A stretch of 27,891 nt of DNA from Bacteroidales bacterium UBA1722 (GTDB lineage Bacteria > Bacteroidota > Bacteroidia > Bacteroidales > UBA932): assembly GCA_002317435.1 (NCBI GenBank), contig DCIQ01000005.1:1-27891 (forward strand), written 5' to 3'. A program made the position numbers and the translations under genes. The notes below the pieces were generated by a model. The model saw nothing but the letters and a program-made list of their open reading frames with translations. It was not told where the DNA came from and ran no database searches. Below are positions 1-8,811 of this stretch, piece after piece. The first letter of the stretch is position 1. Each line of letters opens with the position of its first letter.

Positions 1-2148
1 CAGGACGGATTCAACCCCATCTTCATGATGCTTGACTCCGGAGCCCGTGGTTCGAAAGAGCAGATCCGTCAGCTGTGCGGTATGCGCGGTCTGATGGCCA
101 AGCCCCAGAAATCAGGTTCCACAGGTGCCGAGATTATCGAGAACCCTATCCTCGCCAACTTCAAGGAAGGTCTGTCAGTCCTCGAATACTTCATCTCCAC
201 CCACGGTGCCCGTAAAGGTCTGGCCGACACCGCCCTCAAGACGGCCGACGCAGGTTATCTGACCCGTCGTCTGGTCGATGTGTCGCACGATGTGATAATA
301 AACGAAGAAGACTGCGGCACCCTCAGAGGTCTTGTGGCCACCGCCATAAAGAACAAGGATGAAATAGTGGAATCCCTCTATGACCGCATCCTCGGCCGCA
401 CGTCAGTCCACGACATCTACAATCCTCTCACCGGTGAGATGATTCTCCCCGCAGGGGAACAGATAACCGAAGATATCGCATCACAGATATCCAAACTGCC
501 TATCGAACAGGTGGAGATACGTTCCGTTCTCACCTGCGAATCCAGAAAGGGAGTCTGCGCGAAATGCTACGGACGTAACCTCGCCACCGGCCGTATGGTC
601 GAGAAGGGCGAAGTGGTCGGTGTCATCGCCGCACAGTCCATCGGAGAGCCTGGTACACAGCTGACACTGCGTACGTTCCACGTCGGAGGTACTGCATCCA
701 GCAGCGCAGCCGAATCGGAGATCAAGGCCCGTTACGACGGCCGCCTCGAATTCGAGGAACTGCGTACCATCAAAGGTCTGGACAACGAAACGGGTGAAGA
801 GGTCGATATCGTGGTAGGACGTACCGCAGAGATGAAGATAGCCGATATAAACACCGGCATCTCCCTCTCGCAGCACAATATCCCCTACGGTGCCAAACTC
901 TTCAGGAACGACGGTGATGAAGTCCACAAAGGAGACATCATCTGCAAATGGGACCCCTACAACGCTGTCACCATCGCGGAGACCGCAGGTAAAGTGGTAC
1001 TTGAAAACCTTGTCGAAGGTGTCACCTACAGGGACGAAGCCATCGATGAGTTCTCGATACACCGCGAAAAAGTCATCATCGAATCACGTGACCGTTCGAA
1101 GAGCCCTATCCTCAGGATTCTGGACAGCGAAGACAACGAACTCCGCCAGTACAACCTTCCTGTCGGCGCCCATCTTATGGTGGATGAAGGCGGAGAAGTG
1201 AAGGCCGGAGAAGTGCTCGTGAAAATACCTCGCGCCATCGGCAAGTCGGGCGATATCACGGGCGGTCTGCCGCGCGTGACTGAACTCTTCGAAGCACGTA
1301 ATCCTTCCAATCCTGCCGTCGTGGCAGAGATTAACGGTGAGGTACTGATGGGCAAGGTGAAACGTGGTAACCGTGAAATCGTAATCCGTTCGAAGACCGG
1401 TGAAGAGAAGAGATACCTCGTTCCCCTCTCAAAACAGATTCTGGTCCAGGAAAACGACTACGTGCGTGCAGGCATGCCGCTTTCTGACGGTGCTGTATCC
1501 CCCAGCGACATACTCGCTATCAGCGGGCCTATCGCAGTACAGGAATACATCGTCAACGAAGTCCAGGAAGTATATCGTATGCAGGGTGTGAAGATAAACG
1601 ACAAACACTTCGAAATCATCGTACGTCAGATGATGAGAAAGGTCGAAATCATCGATCCGGGCGACACTCGCTTCCTCCCCGAACAGCTTGTCGACAAATG
1701 GGATTTCATCGATGAAAATGATGAAATCTTCGACAAGAAGGTCGTTCAGGATGCCGGTGACTCCACAGAGCTGAAGCCCGGTCAGATCATCACCCTCCGC
1801 CGCCTGCGCGATGAGAACTCCACCCTGAAACGTCAGGACAAGAAACTCGTCCAGGCCCGCGACGCCGTGCCCGCCACATCGAACCAGATACTCCAGGGCA
1901 TCACCCGTGCCGCATTGAGGACCAGCAGTTTCATGTCGGCCGCATCATTCCAGGAGACCACCAAGGTACTCAGCGATGCAGCCATCTATGGAAAGGTTGA
2001 CACCCTCGAAGGATTGAAGGAGAACGTCATCTGCGGTCACCTCATCCCCGCCGGTACAGGTATGCGTGACTACGACAGACTGGTGGTAGCCTCTATGGAT
2101 GACTATAAGAAGATGCTTGCCCGCCGCAAGGAAGAGCAGGGATTCTAG
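1..2148 (+). CDS. rpoC: DNA-directed RNA polymerase subunit beta' (3' part)
   Basis: This is the C-terminal 715 residues of the largest catalytic subunit of RNA polymerase. The reading frame is open from base 1, so the N-terminal half, including the NADFDGD catalytic Mg site, lies upstream of the window. Visible parts are the bridge-helix/trigger-loop region (RGLMAKP, then THGARKGLADTALKTA at about fragment residues 57-94) and the second zinc site (C105, C179, C186, C189 of the fragment; CESRKGVCAKC). The conserved AAQSIGEPGTQLTLRTFH segment follows. The C-terminal part contains the jaw and beta'-specific insert regions and ends in the usual basic tail. Family identity is certain from these motifs. 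In bacteria rpoC normally follows rpoB, which would be to the left of the window. A hairpin terminator lies 24 nt after the stop. Confidence 0.98.
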   Translation, partial: QDGFNPIFMMLDSGARGSKEQIRQLCGMRGLMAKPQKSGSTGAEIIENPILANFKEGLSVLEYFISTHGARKGLADTALKTADAGYLTRRLVDVSHDVIINEEDCGTLRGLVATAIKNKDEIVESLYDRILGRTSVHDIYNPLTGEMILPAGEQITEDIASQISKLPIEQVEIRSVLTCESRKGVCAKCYGRNLATGRMVEKGEVVGVIAAQSIGEPGTQLTLRTFHVGGTASSSAAESEIKARYDGRLEFEELRTIKGLDNETGEEVDIVVGRTAEMKIADINTGISLSQHNIPYGAKLFRNDGDEVHKGDIICKWDPYNAVTIAETAGKVVLENLVEGVTYRDEAIDEFSIHREKVIIESRDRSKSPILRILDSEDNELRQYNLPVGAHLMVDEGGEVKAGEVLVKIPRAIGKSGDITGGLPRVTELFEARNPSNPAVVAEINGEVLMGKVKRGNREIVIRSKTGEEKRYLVPLSKQILVQENDYVRAGMPLSDGAVSPSDILAISGPIAVQEYIVNEVQEVYRMQGVKINDKHFEIIVRQMMRKVEIIDPGDTRFLPEQLVDKWDFIDENDEIFDKKVVQDAGDSTELKPGQIITLRRLRDENSTLKRQDKKLVQARDAVPATSNQILQGITRAALRTSSFMSAASFQETTKVLSDAAIYGKVDTLEGLKENVICGHLIPAGTGMRDYDRLVVASMDDYKKMLARRKEEQGF

Positions 2149-2172
2149 TCCATCCGTAAATATAAACTGAGA

Positions 2173-2208
2173 AACGGCTCCGGAATACTCCCGGAGCCGT
2201 TCTTTCTT
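2173..2208 (+). terminator. rho-independent terminator after rpoC
   Basis: A perfect 11-bp stem (2173-2183 AACGGCTCCGG with 2191-2201) closes a 7-nt loop and is followed by the T-rich run TTCTTTCTT. It sits between the convergent rpoC (+) and murI (-) genes. The other flank is only moderately A-rich, so termination of murI from the opposite side is possible but weaker. Confidence 0.85.
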
Positions 2209-2228
2209 ATACCCGGAAAAACCGGAAT

Positions 2229-3002
2229 TCAGAGCTGCAGATACGGATGCCACGAGCCATCCTCCAGTGAAGGAATCTCCAGAGAGGAGAGACGTCGCAA
2301 GGCATCAGCGGTGCCGGTGGAATAGAATACAGAACGTCCTGAGGGTAAGTCATTGCGCGTCAGCGCAGAAAGAACAGTACGGGTATGTCTGGCCACGGCA
2401 GGTGCAGGATTGACTATCCGCACGGAAGGTCCTGTCAGCGCCTTTATCCGCTCTTCCAGAAAAGGATAGTGGGTACATCCGAGGACTATGGCATCCGCAC
2501 CGGCTTCGAGCATGGGGGACAGATATTTCTTCAAAAGAGGGGTGGCATCCGTCCCGTTCTCGACGGCCTCCACCAAACCCTCCCCCACCCTTTCTATCAC
2601 CTTCACCCCGGATGCGAAGCGCTCGAGAGTATTATGATACTTCTCGGCTCTTAAGGTATTGGCCGTGGCCAGAACACCCACCACTCCGCTTTTAGAAGAG
2701 AGGGCCGCCGGTTTGATGGCAGGTTCCATCCCCACGAAGGGCATCTGCGGATATCTGGTTCTGAGAAGGTCGATGGCAGCCGCCGTGGCCGTATTGCAGG
2801 CGATTACGATGACATCGGCACCCTTACCTATCAGGAAGCGTGAAACGGCCTCAGCGCGCTCCTGAATCACTTCCTGCGGCTTTTCTCCATAGGGACAAAA
2901 AGCATTGTCCCCTACATACAGATAATCTTCCTCCGGCATCAGTCTTACCAACTCCCGCCAGACGGAAAGTCCCCCCGCACCGCTGTCATATACTCCGATC
3001 AT
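2229..3002 (-). CDS. murI: glutamate racemase
   Basis: Cofactor-independent racemase that interconverts L- and D-glutamate, supplying D-Glu for peptidoglycan precursors in the cytoplasm. At 257 residues it has the normal family length. The N-terminal DSGAGGLSV motif (from D6) and both catalytic cysteines are visible: C69 in ACNTAT and C176 in LGCTHYPF, each in its conserved setting. The ATG start places the DSG motif at residue 6, as expected. The upstream gamma carbonic anhydrase-like gene ends 5 nt before this start, so the two are very likely one transcript. In many Bacteroides relatives, as I recall, murI lies next to the bamA/ompH genes. Here it sits beside rpoC, more than 16 kb from bamA. 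Confidence 0.96.
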   Translation of the reverse strand: MIGVYDSGAGGLSVWRELVRLMPEEDYLYVGDNAFCPYGEKPQEVIQERAEAVSRFLIGKGADVIVIACNTATAAAIDLLRTRYPQMPFVGMEPAIKPAALSSKSGVVGVLATANTLRAEKYHNTLERFASGVKVIERVGEGLVEAVENGTDATPLLKKYLSPMLEAGADAIVLGCTHYPFLEERIKALTGPSVRIVNPAPAVARHTRTVLSALTRNDLPSGRSVFYSTGTADALRRLSSLEIPSLEDGSWHPYLQL

Positions 3003-3007
3003 CCGTA

Positions 3008-3559
3008 TTACTCCTGAAATTCAGAGAGGTCTTCGGAAACGTAAGGTTCTTCCGCGAGAAACCACTCCTTGTACCTCATATAACCCCCGGCGTTCTTATG
3101 CGCCGCCGCCGTCACATTCTCAGAGCCCGACTTCACCTGTTTCGCGGGGATGCCGGCATAAACTCCCGGCTCGAGTTTGGAATTGCTGAGGACGACTGCG
3201 CCTGCGGCAATAATGCTGCCGTCAGCGATCTCAGCGTGGTCCATCAGGATGGCCCCCATCCCGACGAGGACATCATTTCCGACCTTGGCCCCGTGGATGA
3301 CGGCATTGTGTCCTACGGACACGTCATCGCCTATCTCCACTGTTGAATTCTTATAAAGGGTATGGAGCACCGCCCCGTCCTGAATGTTCACCCTGTTCCC
3401 GAGACGGATGGGGTTCACATCACCGCGGAGGACACTTGAATACCAGATGCTGCAGTCGTCCCCGATTACCACATCCCCTACTATCACCGCATTTTCTGCG
3501 ATAAAACAGTTCTTGCCTATTTTCGGCATTATGCCGTTGAGTGGTCTGATTATAGCCAT
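3008..3559 (-). CDS. gamma carbonic anhydrase family protein (left-handed beta-helix)
   Basis: A 183-residue protein built mostly of hexapeptide repeats, so it should fold as a left-handed parallel beta-helix and form a trimer. It carries the three histidines that bind the metal in gamma-class carbonic anhydrases, H66 (VLHT), H84 and H89 (GHNAVIHG), plus the R45 and D61 equivalents of that family. Length and motifs fit the short YrdA/PaaY-like branch rather than secreted Cam, because there is no signal peptide. It may hydrate CO2 in the cytoplasm, but many members of this branch have weak or unknown activity, so the reaction is an inference. It is the first gene of a probable two-gene operon with murI (5-nt gap). 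No mechanistic link between the two is evident. Confidence 0.88.
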   Translation of the reverse strand: MAIIRPLNGIMPKIGKNCFIAENAVIVGDVVIGDDCSIWYSSVLRGDVNPIRLGNRVNIQDGAVLHTLYKNSTVEIGDDVSVGHNAVIHGAKVGNDVLVGMGAILMDHAEIADGSIIAAGAVVLSNSKLEPGVYAGIPAKQVKSGSENVTAAAHKNAGGYMRYKEWFLAEEPYVSEDLSEFQE

Positions 3560-3579
3560 TATGATAAATTATGTCACCG

Positions 3580-3612
3580 CGAATATAGCCAAATCCTGAT
3601 GAAATTCAGCAA
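3580..3612 (-). promoter_or_regulatory. possible promoter for the carbonic anhydrase-murI operon
   Basis: On the minus strand, TATATTCG (3587 to 3580) matches the Bacteroidetes -7 box TAnnTTTG at all but one position. A TTG (3612 to 3610) lies 22 nt upstream. The predicted start of transcription is about 15 nt before the ATG. The match is weak and unsupported by any second copy. Confidence 0.3.
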
Positions 3613-3640
3613 CCGATGCACCATATCGGCATGCTCAGAA

Positions 3641-3674
3641 CACAAAGAGAGGGATGACAAGCATCATCCCTCTC
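3641..3674 (-). terminator. terminator of the second SusCD operon
   Basis: An 11-bp perfect stem (3647-3657 GAGAGGGATGA with 3664-3674) encloses a 6-nt loop. Read on the minus strand it is followed by TTTGTG, a short T-rich tail. It lies 24 nt beyond the stop of the SusD-like gene and separates it from the carbonic anhydrase gene that follows on the same strand. Confidence 0.75.
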
Positions 3675-3698
3675 CATAACACAAGGTTCAGATCAAGG

Positions 3699-5252
3699 TT
3701 AGCGGCTACCGCCTGCCCACCAAACCTGCTCGGTATAAACATAGTCTCCGTTACCGAAGGCTGCCGCGACATTGGGGTTCGCGGAAACGTCATCCGTACC
3801 ATAGGGGCAGCGAACAGGGAACTTGCCGGGATTGGCAAGTTCATAAACATCCTCACCCATAGCCTTCATCCTGCGGATGTCATTATATGTCTCGGTGGAT
3901 TCGCCACTTGCACCCCACATGCCGATATACTTCTGAATCATAGTCTCCTTAAGAGCATTGGAGTTATAAAGAGAATCTACCTTGCTGTCGAAATATCGCT
4001 CAGCCACGGCGACGGTGGTGTCGGCAGGCTGGATGTCGATAGGTTCGATACCGCCATAGTTCATAACGGAAGGAGCGTTGATAGCTGCGGCCACGGTATT
4101 TTCGAAATTGATCATCGAAGCCACAACGGCTTTCTTCAGAGCATCTTTGGCATCACCCGTCTTCTCCATACGGACCAGTGCTTCAGCCTTGATGAACTGA
4201 AGTTCGTGATAACTGAGGAGCATGACAGATGCGGTCTGTGCGAAGAAAGCGGCATCGTATGAATACTCACCCTGAGACTGCACAGGACTCCCGTTGGGAG
4301 CGAGATACGCCTTGACAGCATCTTTATCCAGATGATTCCATCCACCGGAATGCCAGTATGCCCTGTCGATTCTGGGATCCTGACGGGCCGCCAGCTTATC
4401 ATACATGCTCTGGCTGGATGAAATACCGTCACGGCTCCATTCGAAGTCGAAAGTAGGGTTGATATTGTTCGCATCATAGACATTGAATTCAGCCTGTTCC
4501 GATGCATCGGCGAAGGAAGCGTCCACATAATCGACTATCTTCTGGAGATCGCCGGCAGTGCCCGCACGCTTGAGAACACGCATCGCATATCTGGCCTTGA
4601 GTCCCTTTGCGAATTTAAGCCATGAAGCGGCCTTGCCTCCGTACAGGAAATCATAGCTGGCGAGGGTGTTCGAAGGATTCCCGTTCAGGAGAGTGATGGC
4701 TTCATCCAGAAGAGTGTTGATACTGGCGTATATCGACTCCTGTTTATCGAGTTCGGGTGTCATATGGTTAACGTAGTCACCGGTCTGGGAGAAAGGCGTA
4801 TCTCCGAACATATCGGTCAGGATGGCAGCATTATAGGCGAGCATCACCTTGGCGACGGCCAGAGTCAGGTCATCACCTTCCTCGTCACCGCCTTCGGAAC
4901 ATTTCGCGACGACTATCTTGGCATTACGGATATTGGTATAGACGGTACCCCACACATTGTTGAAAGTGGTCGAGAGCTGTACTTCACCGCCGCGGGTCTC
5001 CGCATTATAAAGCTGATTGTGAGTTCCTACCCATTGTTCATTATAGGCACCCATATAAGTATTGAAATCACCGCCTACTACGTTCTGGGCCGTACTCATT
5101 ATTATCTCGGGAACGAGAAAATTAGCGGTGGTATTGGTAGCGTGATTCACATCTTCGTTTATCTTGTCCATAAAATCTTCACAGGAAGACATCACAGATA
5201 AAGAGACAAACAGTACTGCTACTTTGGCAGTCATTGCAAATATATTTTTCAT
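3699..5252 (-). CDS. SusD/RagB-family nutrient-binding outer-membrane lipoprotein (pair 2)
   Basis: Surface lipoprotein that acts as the substrate-capturing lid of a SusC channel. It starts with a lipoprotein signal peptide (basic MKNIF, hydrophobic core, lipobox VMSSC with C24 as the acylated cysteine). The early DFMDKINEDVN segment resembles the FEEINTDPD block seen in the SusD-like group Pfam calls SusD-like_2. The mature part is the alpha-helical TPR-type SusD fold of usual length (517 aa). The reading frame could be extended four codons to a TTG, but the ATG at 5252 gives a proper signal peptide and a 12-nt gap after the SusC stop, so it is preferred. The gene is translationally close to its SusC partner. 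The substrate cannot be told from sequence. Confidence 0.93.
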   Translation of the reverse strand: MKNIFAMTAKVAVLFVSLSVMSSCEDFMDKINEDVNHATNTTANFLVPEIIMSTAQNVVGGDFNTYMGAYNEQWVGTHNQLYNAETRGGEVQLSTTFNNVWGTVYTNIRNAKIVVAKCSEGGDEEGDDLTLAVAKVMLAYNAAILTDMFGDTPFSQTGDYVNHMTPELDKQESIYASINTLLDEAITLLNGNPSNTLASYDFLYGGKAASWLKFAKGLKARYAMRVLKRAGTAGDLQKIVDYVDASFADASEQAEFNVYDANNINPTFDFEWSRDGISSSQSMYDKLAARQDPRIDRAYWHSGGWNHLDKDAVKAYLAPNGSPVQSQGEYSYDAAFFAQTASVMLLSYHELQFIKAEALVRMEKTGDAKDALKKAVVASMINFENTVAAAINAPSVMNYGGIEPIDIQPADTTVAVAERYFDSKVDSLYNSNALKETMIQKYIGMWGASGESTETYNDIRRMKAMGEDVYELANPGKFPVRCPYGTDDVSANPNVAAAFGNGDYVYTEQVWWAGGSR

Positions 5253-5264
5253 ATCACCATTCAA

Positions 5265-8200
5265 TTAAAATTTAAACGATAATCCACCACCGTAACTTGA
5301 AGTTCCCGGGAGAGAGAATCTCTCGAAACCACCGGACATATTGGTGTTACCTTGTGATACTTCAGGATCGAACCCGCCTTCAAGTGTGGTCCAGATAAGA
5401 ATATTCCTTGCGAAGAGATTAATATCCAGTTTGAAGTTCTCTTTGGAGACTATAGGATAACTGATGGACAATTCACGAAGTTTGATGAACGAAGTGTCAT
5501 AAATACCGGCTTCATCGATATCGTTGAGAGCAGAGAAGTAATTCTGTGCCTGGGAAGCAGGTATGACGATATCATTCTTGGTGCCGTCCTGTTTTACGGC
5601 AGGCCATTCGAAAATGAAACCGTCACCGCTTCTGAAATCGGCAGACTTCTGGCTGACACCATAGTAATCAGCCATATAAGGTGATCCACAGTACATCTGG
5701 CCGCCCTGTTTCCAATCGAACAAAGCACTGATGTTCAGTTTGTAGATTCTGAAGCCCATATTCATACCGAGCTGGAAATCGGGAGATACGGTACCTATCA
5801 CCTTGGATTCGCCTATCTGGGGATATCCATCCTCGTCGACCACTATCTCTCCCTTGTCGTTACGCAGGAAGCTTGAACCATAGAGAACGGGATACTTGTC
5901 ACCGATACCGGCACGAACCTGAGGAGTTACGAAACCTCCGAGGAAGATGCTTTCCACCCCTTCGGCCAGTTCATCGACATAGTTGTCGATCTTGGTGAAG
6001 TTGAAGCCGATGTTCCATTCGAAATTCTTCTTCTGGACGGGGATGAAGTTCATGGTGAGTTCGTGGGCGTTGGTATGCATCTTACCGCCGTTTGTAACCA
6101 GACTGCCGTAACCTGTAGAGCTGGACATAGGTACCGAGAAAATCTGGTCAACCACATTCTGACGTGAGAACGTATAAGTGGCGGTGATTCTTCCCTCGAA
6201 GAAACCGAGGTCGAGACCTGCTTCCCAGGACTTGGTGTTCTGAGGTTTCAGGTTGGGGTCATAAATAGTGGACGAAGGGGTATAGGCCACCACTCCGTTA
6301 AGAGGATAAGCCACGGGGGTTCCGCTGGAGAATCCTCCGCCATAACCGGGAACAGAATAGTATGACTGATAATAATGTCCCGCTTCACCTACTTCAGCAT
6401 AAGAGGCCCTTATCTTTCCGAAGGTAAGAACGTCGTTCTTGAGAGCTTCAAGTTCCGTGAAGATGAAACCGGCAGATACGGAAGGATAGAAGAACGTCCT
6501 GTTGTTTCTCGGCATCGAAGATACCATATCCTGACGTCCGGTTACGTTGAGGAAGAGCATTCCTTTATAGTCTGCAGACAGGTTGATGAAATTACCGAGA
6601 CTGTAATACTGGCCGCGGGAAGCGTAACCCTGGTACTGTGAAAGGTTGTTTACGTTGTTCCAGCCGGAGAAATTGAAATTGGATCCGTAGGTTTCTACGG
6701 TCTTGTTGGTGTTGTACACTATTTCATTACCCAGCAGAGCGTTGAAATTCCAGTTCTCATTTATCTTCCAGTTATAGACTACGGTGGCCAGTGAGTTGAG
6801 TTCATTGGTATTGTAGTTCCACTCATCTATCTCACCCTTTCCGTTCGAATGGCCGTATCCCCAGGTGTTCGCATAGTTGGTGCTGTATGAATCTATACCG
6901 ACCTGATATTTGACGTCCAGAGTGTGCTTGCCGGAAGTGCCGAAATCAGTATTGTACTTGCCGTAGGCATTCCCGAAGAAACGCTGTGACTTCTCCTTGT
7001 GGGAGTTGTTCTCAGTGGCCCAGTAAGGGTTGTCGAACGAACCTCCACGATAGTTGACCTGTGTATAAGGGTCACCGGCAGCATGGTAGGGGATACCGGC
7101 CAGATCGTAGCTCGGGCAGGCATTATAGATGGTAGCTGTGATACCGTTGTTGGCTCCAGTGGACTTCTTCAGGTCAGAAGTTACGAAATTACCGGAAAAT
7201 CCCATCGAGAAATGCTTGGACAACTGGGTATCGGCAGCCATTCTGGCATTGTAACGGTTGAGTCCCGTGTTGGGAACTATACCCTTCGTATTGGTGCTTC
7301 CCAGAGCGAAGATGATGCTCCCGATATCACCGTTCTTGGCGACGCTGAGTGAATTTCCGAAGGAAGTACCTGTCTGGAAGAAGTCACGTGTATTGTCGTA
7401 TGCCTGCGGTGTGGCCCACGGGTCGAGACCGGCGGTAGCGCGCTGCTTAACGTAATACTGACCCTGATGCTTTCCGAACTCCTGTGTATAAGCGTTGTCA
7501 GTATTTCCTCCATAAGTGGGGTCATTGGCCAGTTCGGAGATCTTGGGACCCCAGGAGAGTGAAGACGTAGGAGAATACTTTCCGTTCGAGCCCTGAGCAT
7601 ACTCCTTCTGAAGTTTGGGATAAGTGGAGATTACGTCAGCGGAGAAGTTTGTCTTGAAAGAAACTTCGGCTCTGCCTTTTCTGGCTGACGAGCCTTTCTT
7701 CGTGGTGATGATGATGACACCGTTGCTGGCACGCATACCATAAAGCGCGGAAGCAGCCTGTCCCTTAAGGACATTGATGCTTTCGATGTCATTAGGGTCG
7801 ATATCCAGAGAACGTGTGGCATAGTCGGAACCGGTCACGGAGTTTCCTGTACTGGCATCAGGTGTAGATGCCACAGGCATACCGTCAACTACATAAAGAG
7901 GAGTGTTGTTACCGTCAAACGATCTGGAACCGCGAATGGTAATCTTCGAAGATGCACCGGGCATACCTGATGACTGGGATATTTCGAGACCGGCCACCTT
8001 TCCCTGAAGGGCACTTCCGAGATCCGAACTTGCCGCCTTGACAAGCACGTCACCCTTGACATCCTGCACGGCATAACCGAGAGCCTTCTTCTCACGTGAT
8101 ATACCCATCGCAGTCACTACGACTTCATCAAGAAGTTGCTGGTCGGGCTTCAGGGCTATGTCAATATGACTCTTCCCGTCCACCGGAATCTCCTGTGATA

Positions 8201-8438
8201 CGAAACCAAGGAAATTCACATCCAAGACACCGTCAGACGGAACAGTGATGGAGAAATTCCCCAACTCATCCGTCATCGCGTAAACGGTAGTGCTGCCCTG
8301 AAGAAGCACGGAAGCTCCTATGATGGGTTCACCGTTTGACGCATCTGAAACAGTACCTGTCACCTTGATGCCCTGTGCGAAAGCCGACACAGAAAACATC
8401 AGTAACATCGCTGTCAAGACAAATCTGATTTTTTTCAT
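5265..8438 (-). CDS. SusC/RagA-family TonB-linked outer-membrane protein (pair 2)
   Basis: TonB-dependent importer of 1057 residues that takes up SusD-bound ligand across the outer membrane. Order of parts: signal peptide ending SAFAQ (about residue 22); a carboxypeptidase-regulatory-like beta-sandwich (IKVTGTVSDASNGEPIIGASV, about 24-100); a TonB box-like LLDEVVVTAMG; a plug domain with ALQGKVAGLEI and the SusC hallmark GMRASNGVIIITTKKG; then a long beta-barrel ending in aromatic SFKF, as expected for BAM recognition. There is no N-terminal sigma/anti-sigma signalling extension (STN domain), so it probably does not signal to a trans-envelope regulator. The SusD gene follows after 12 nt. A probable promoter and a leader of about 100 nt precede it. 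Confidence 0.96.
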   Translation of the reverse strand: MKKIRFVLTAMLLMFSVSAFAQGIKVTGTVSDASNGEPIIGASVLLQGSTTVYAMTDELGNFSITVPSDGVLDVNFLGFVSQEIPVDGKSHIDIALKPDQQLLDEVVVTAMGISREKKALGYAVQDVKGDVLVKAASSDLGSALQGKVAGLEISQSSGMPGASSKITIRGSRSFDGNNTPLYVVDGMPVASTPDASTGNSVTGSDYATRSLDIDPNDIESINVLKGQAASALYGMRASNGVIIITTKKGSSARKGRAEVSFKTNFSADVISTYPKLQKEYAQGSNGKYSPTSSLSWGPKISELANDPTYGGNTDNAYTQEFGKHQGQYYVKQRATAGLDPWATPQAYDNTRDFFQTGTSFGNSLSVAKNGDIGSIIFALGSTNTKGIVPNTGLNRYNARMAADTQLSKHFSMGFSGNFVTSDLKKSTGANNGITATIYNACPSYDLAGIPYHAAGDPYTQVNYRGGSFDNPYWATENNSHKEKSQRFFGNAYGKYNTDFGTSGKHTLDVKYQVGIDSYSTNYANTWGYGHSNGKGEIDEWNYNTNELNSLATVVYNWKINENWNFNALLGNEIVYNTNKTVETYGSNFNFSGWNNVNNLSQYQGYASRGQYYSLGNFINLSADYKGMLFLNVTGRQDMVSSMPRNNRTFFYPSVSAGFIFTELEALKNDVLTFGKIRASYAEVGEAGHYYQSYYSVPGYGGGFSSGTPVAYPLNGVVAYTPSSTIYDPNLKPQNTKSWEAGLDLGFFEGRITATYTFSRQNVVDQIFSVPMSSSTGYGSLVTNGGKMHTNAHELTMNFIPVQKKNFEWNIGFNFTKIDNYVDELAEGVESIFLGGFVTPQVRAGIGDKYPVLYGSSFLRNDKGEIVVDEDGYPQIGESKVIGTVSPDFQLGMNMGFRIYKLNISALFDWKQGGQMYCGSPYMADYYGVSQKSADFRSGDGFIFEWPAVKQDGTKNDIVIPASQAQNYFSALNDIDEAGIYDTSFIKLRELSISYPIVSKENFKLDINLFARNILIWTTLEGGFDPEVSQGNTNMSGGFERFSLPGTSSYGGGLSFKF

Positions 8439-8755
8439 TTGGTTGATAAATTAAATTGATTGATAATATGTATATAAAAATGGTATTTCAAACAACTGGC
8501 ATTTATTCCATTAAGCACCCCGGCGCGACTTCGGGAACGGAAGCCACAAAGGTGAGATATTTTTTTCAAGAATCCAAAACAATACTTACATTTTACAATG
8601 GCCCAGAAGATGTTTAAAATACGAAATATGGCATCTGTTTATGAATTATGTTTCAAATTGAAAGCAATACGGCACTCCATTGGCGCAAAATCAAATACCA
8701 TAAAGAAAAAACAGTTAACATTTGACACTCAAAAAAAATTTGAGGCGGAGCCCCG
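8439..8755. other. AT-rich leader and promoter region of SusCD pair 2
   Basis: This noncoding stretch between the two SusCD pairs holds the pair-1 terminator at its upstream edge, then about 170 nt of AT-rich DNA (roughly 8580-8750) in which I see no recognisable element. A candidate promoter near 8547-8578 and a leader of about 100 nt follow. Within the leader, 8519-8535 is unusually GC-rich (CCCGGCGCGACTTCGGG) and can fold into a small CCCG/CGGG hairpin. No Shine-Dalgarno sequence precedes the SusC ATG. Confidence 0.55.
8547..8578 (-). promoter_or_regulatory. candidate promoter of SusCD pair 2
   Basis: On the minus strand TTTG (8578 to 8575) is followed after 20 nt by CACCTTTG (8554 to 8547), close to the Bacteroidetes -33 TTTG / -7 TAnnTTTG pattern; only the first base of the TA is wrong. 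It would give a leader of about 100 nt. The string CTTTGTGG here resembles CTTTGCGG at a similar distance upstream of the pair-1 SusC gene. Confidence 0.4.
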
Positions 8756-8789
8756 AAAAAAAGAGAGCGGAACCGAAGGCCCGCTCTCT
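8756..8789 (-). terminator. terminator of the first SusCD operon
   Basis: Stem 8763-8770 (GAGAGCGG) pairs with 8781-8788 around a 10-nt loop that contains a CTTCGG tetraloop-like core. On the minus strand it runs straight into seven T residues (8762 to 8756). It lies 22 nt after the SusD stop, so the two SusCD pairs are separate transcription units, although some read-through is possible. Confidence 0.85.
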
Positions 8790-8811
8790 CAAAAAATCTT
8801 ATGATGGAAAA

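Noticed and set aside
8598..8804. Possible 68-codon Lys-rich gene between the two SusCD pairs
   Set aside because: It lies on the plus strand across the pair-1 terminator and AT-rich promoter DNA; composition reflects poly-A tracts rather than a protein, and there is no start signal.
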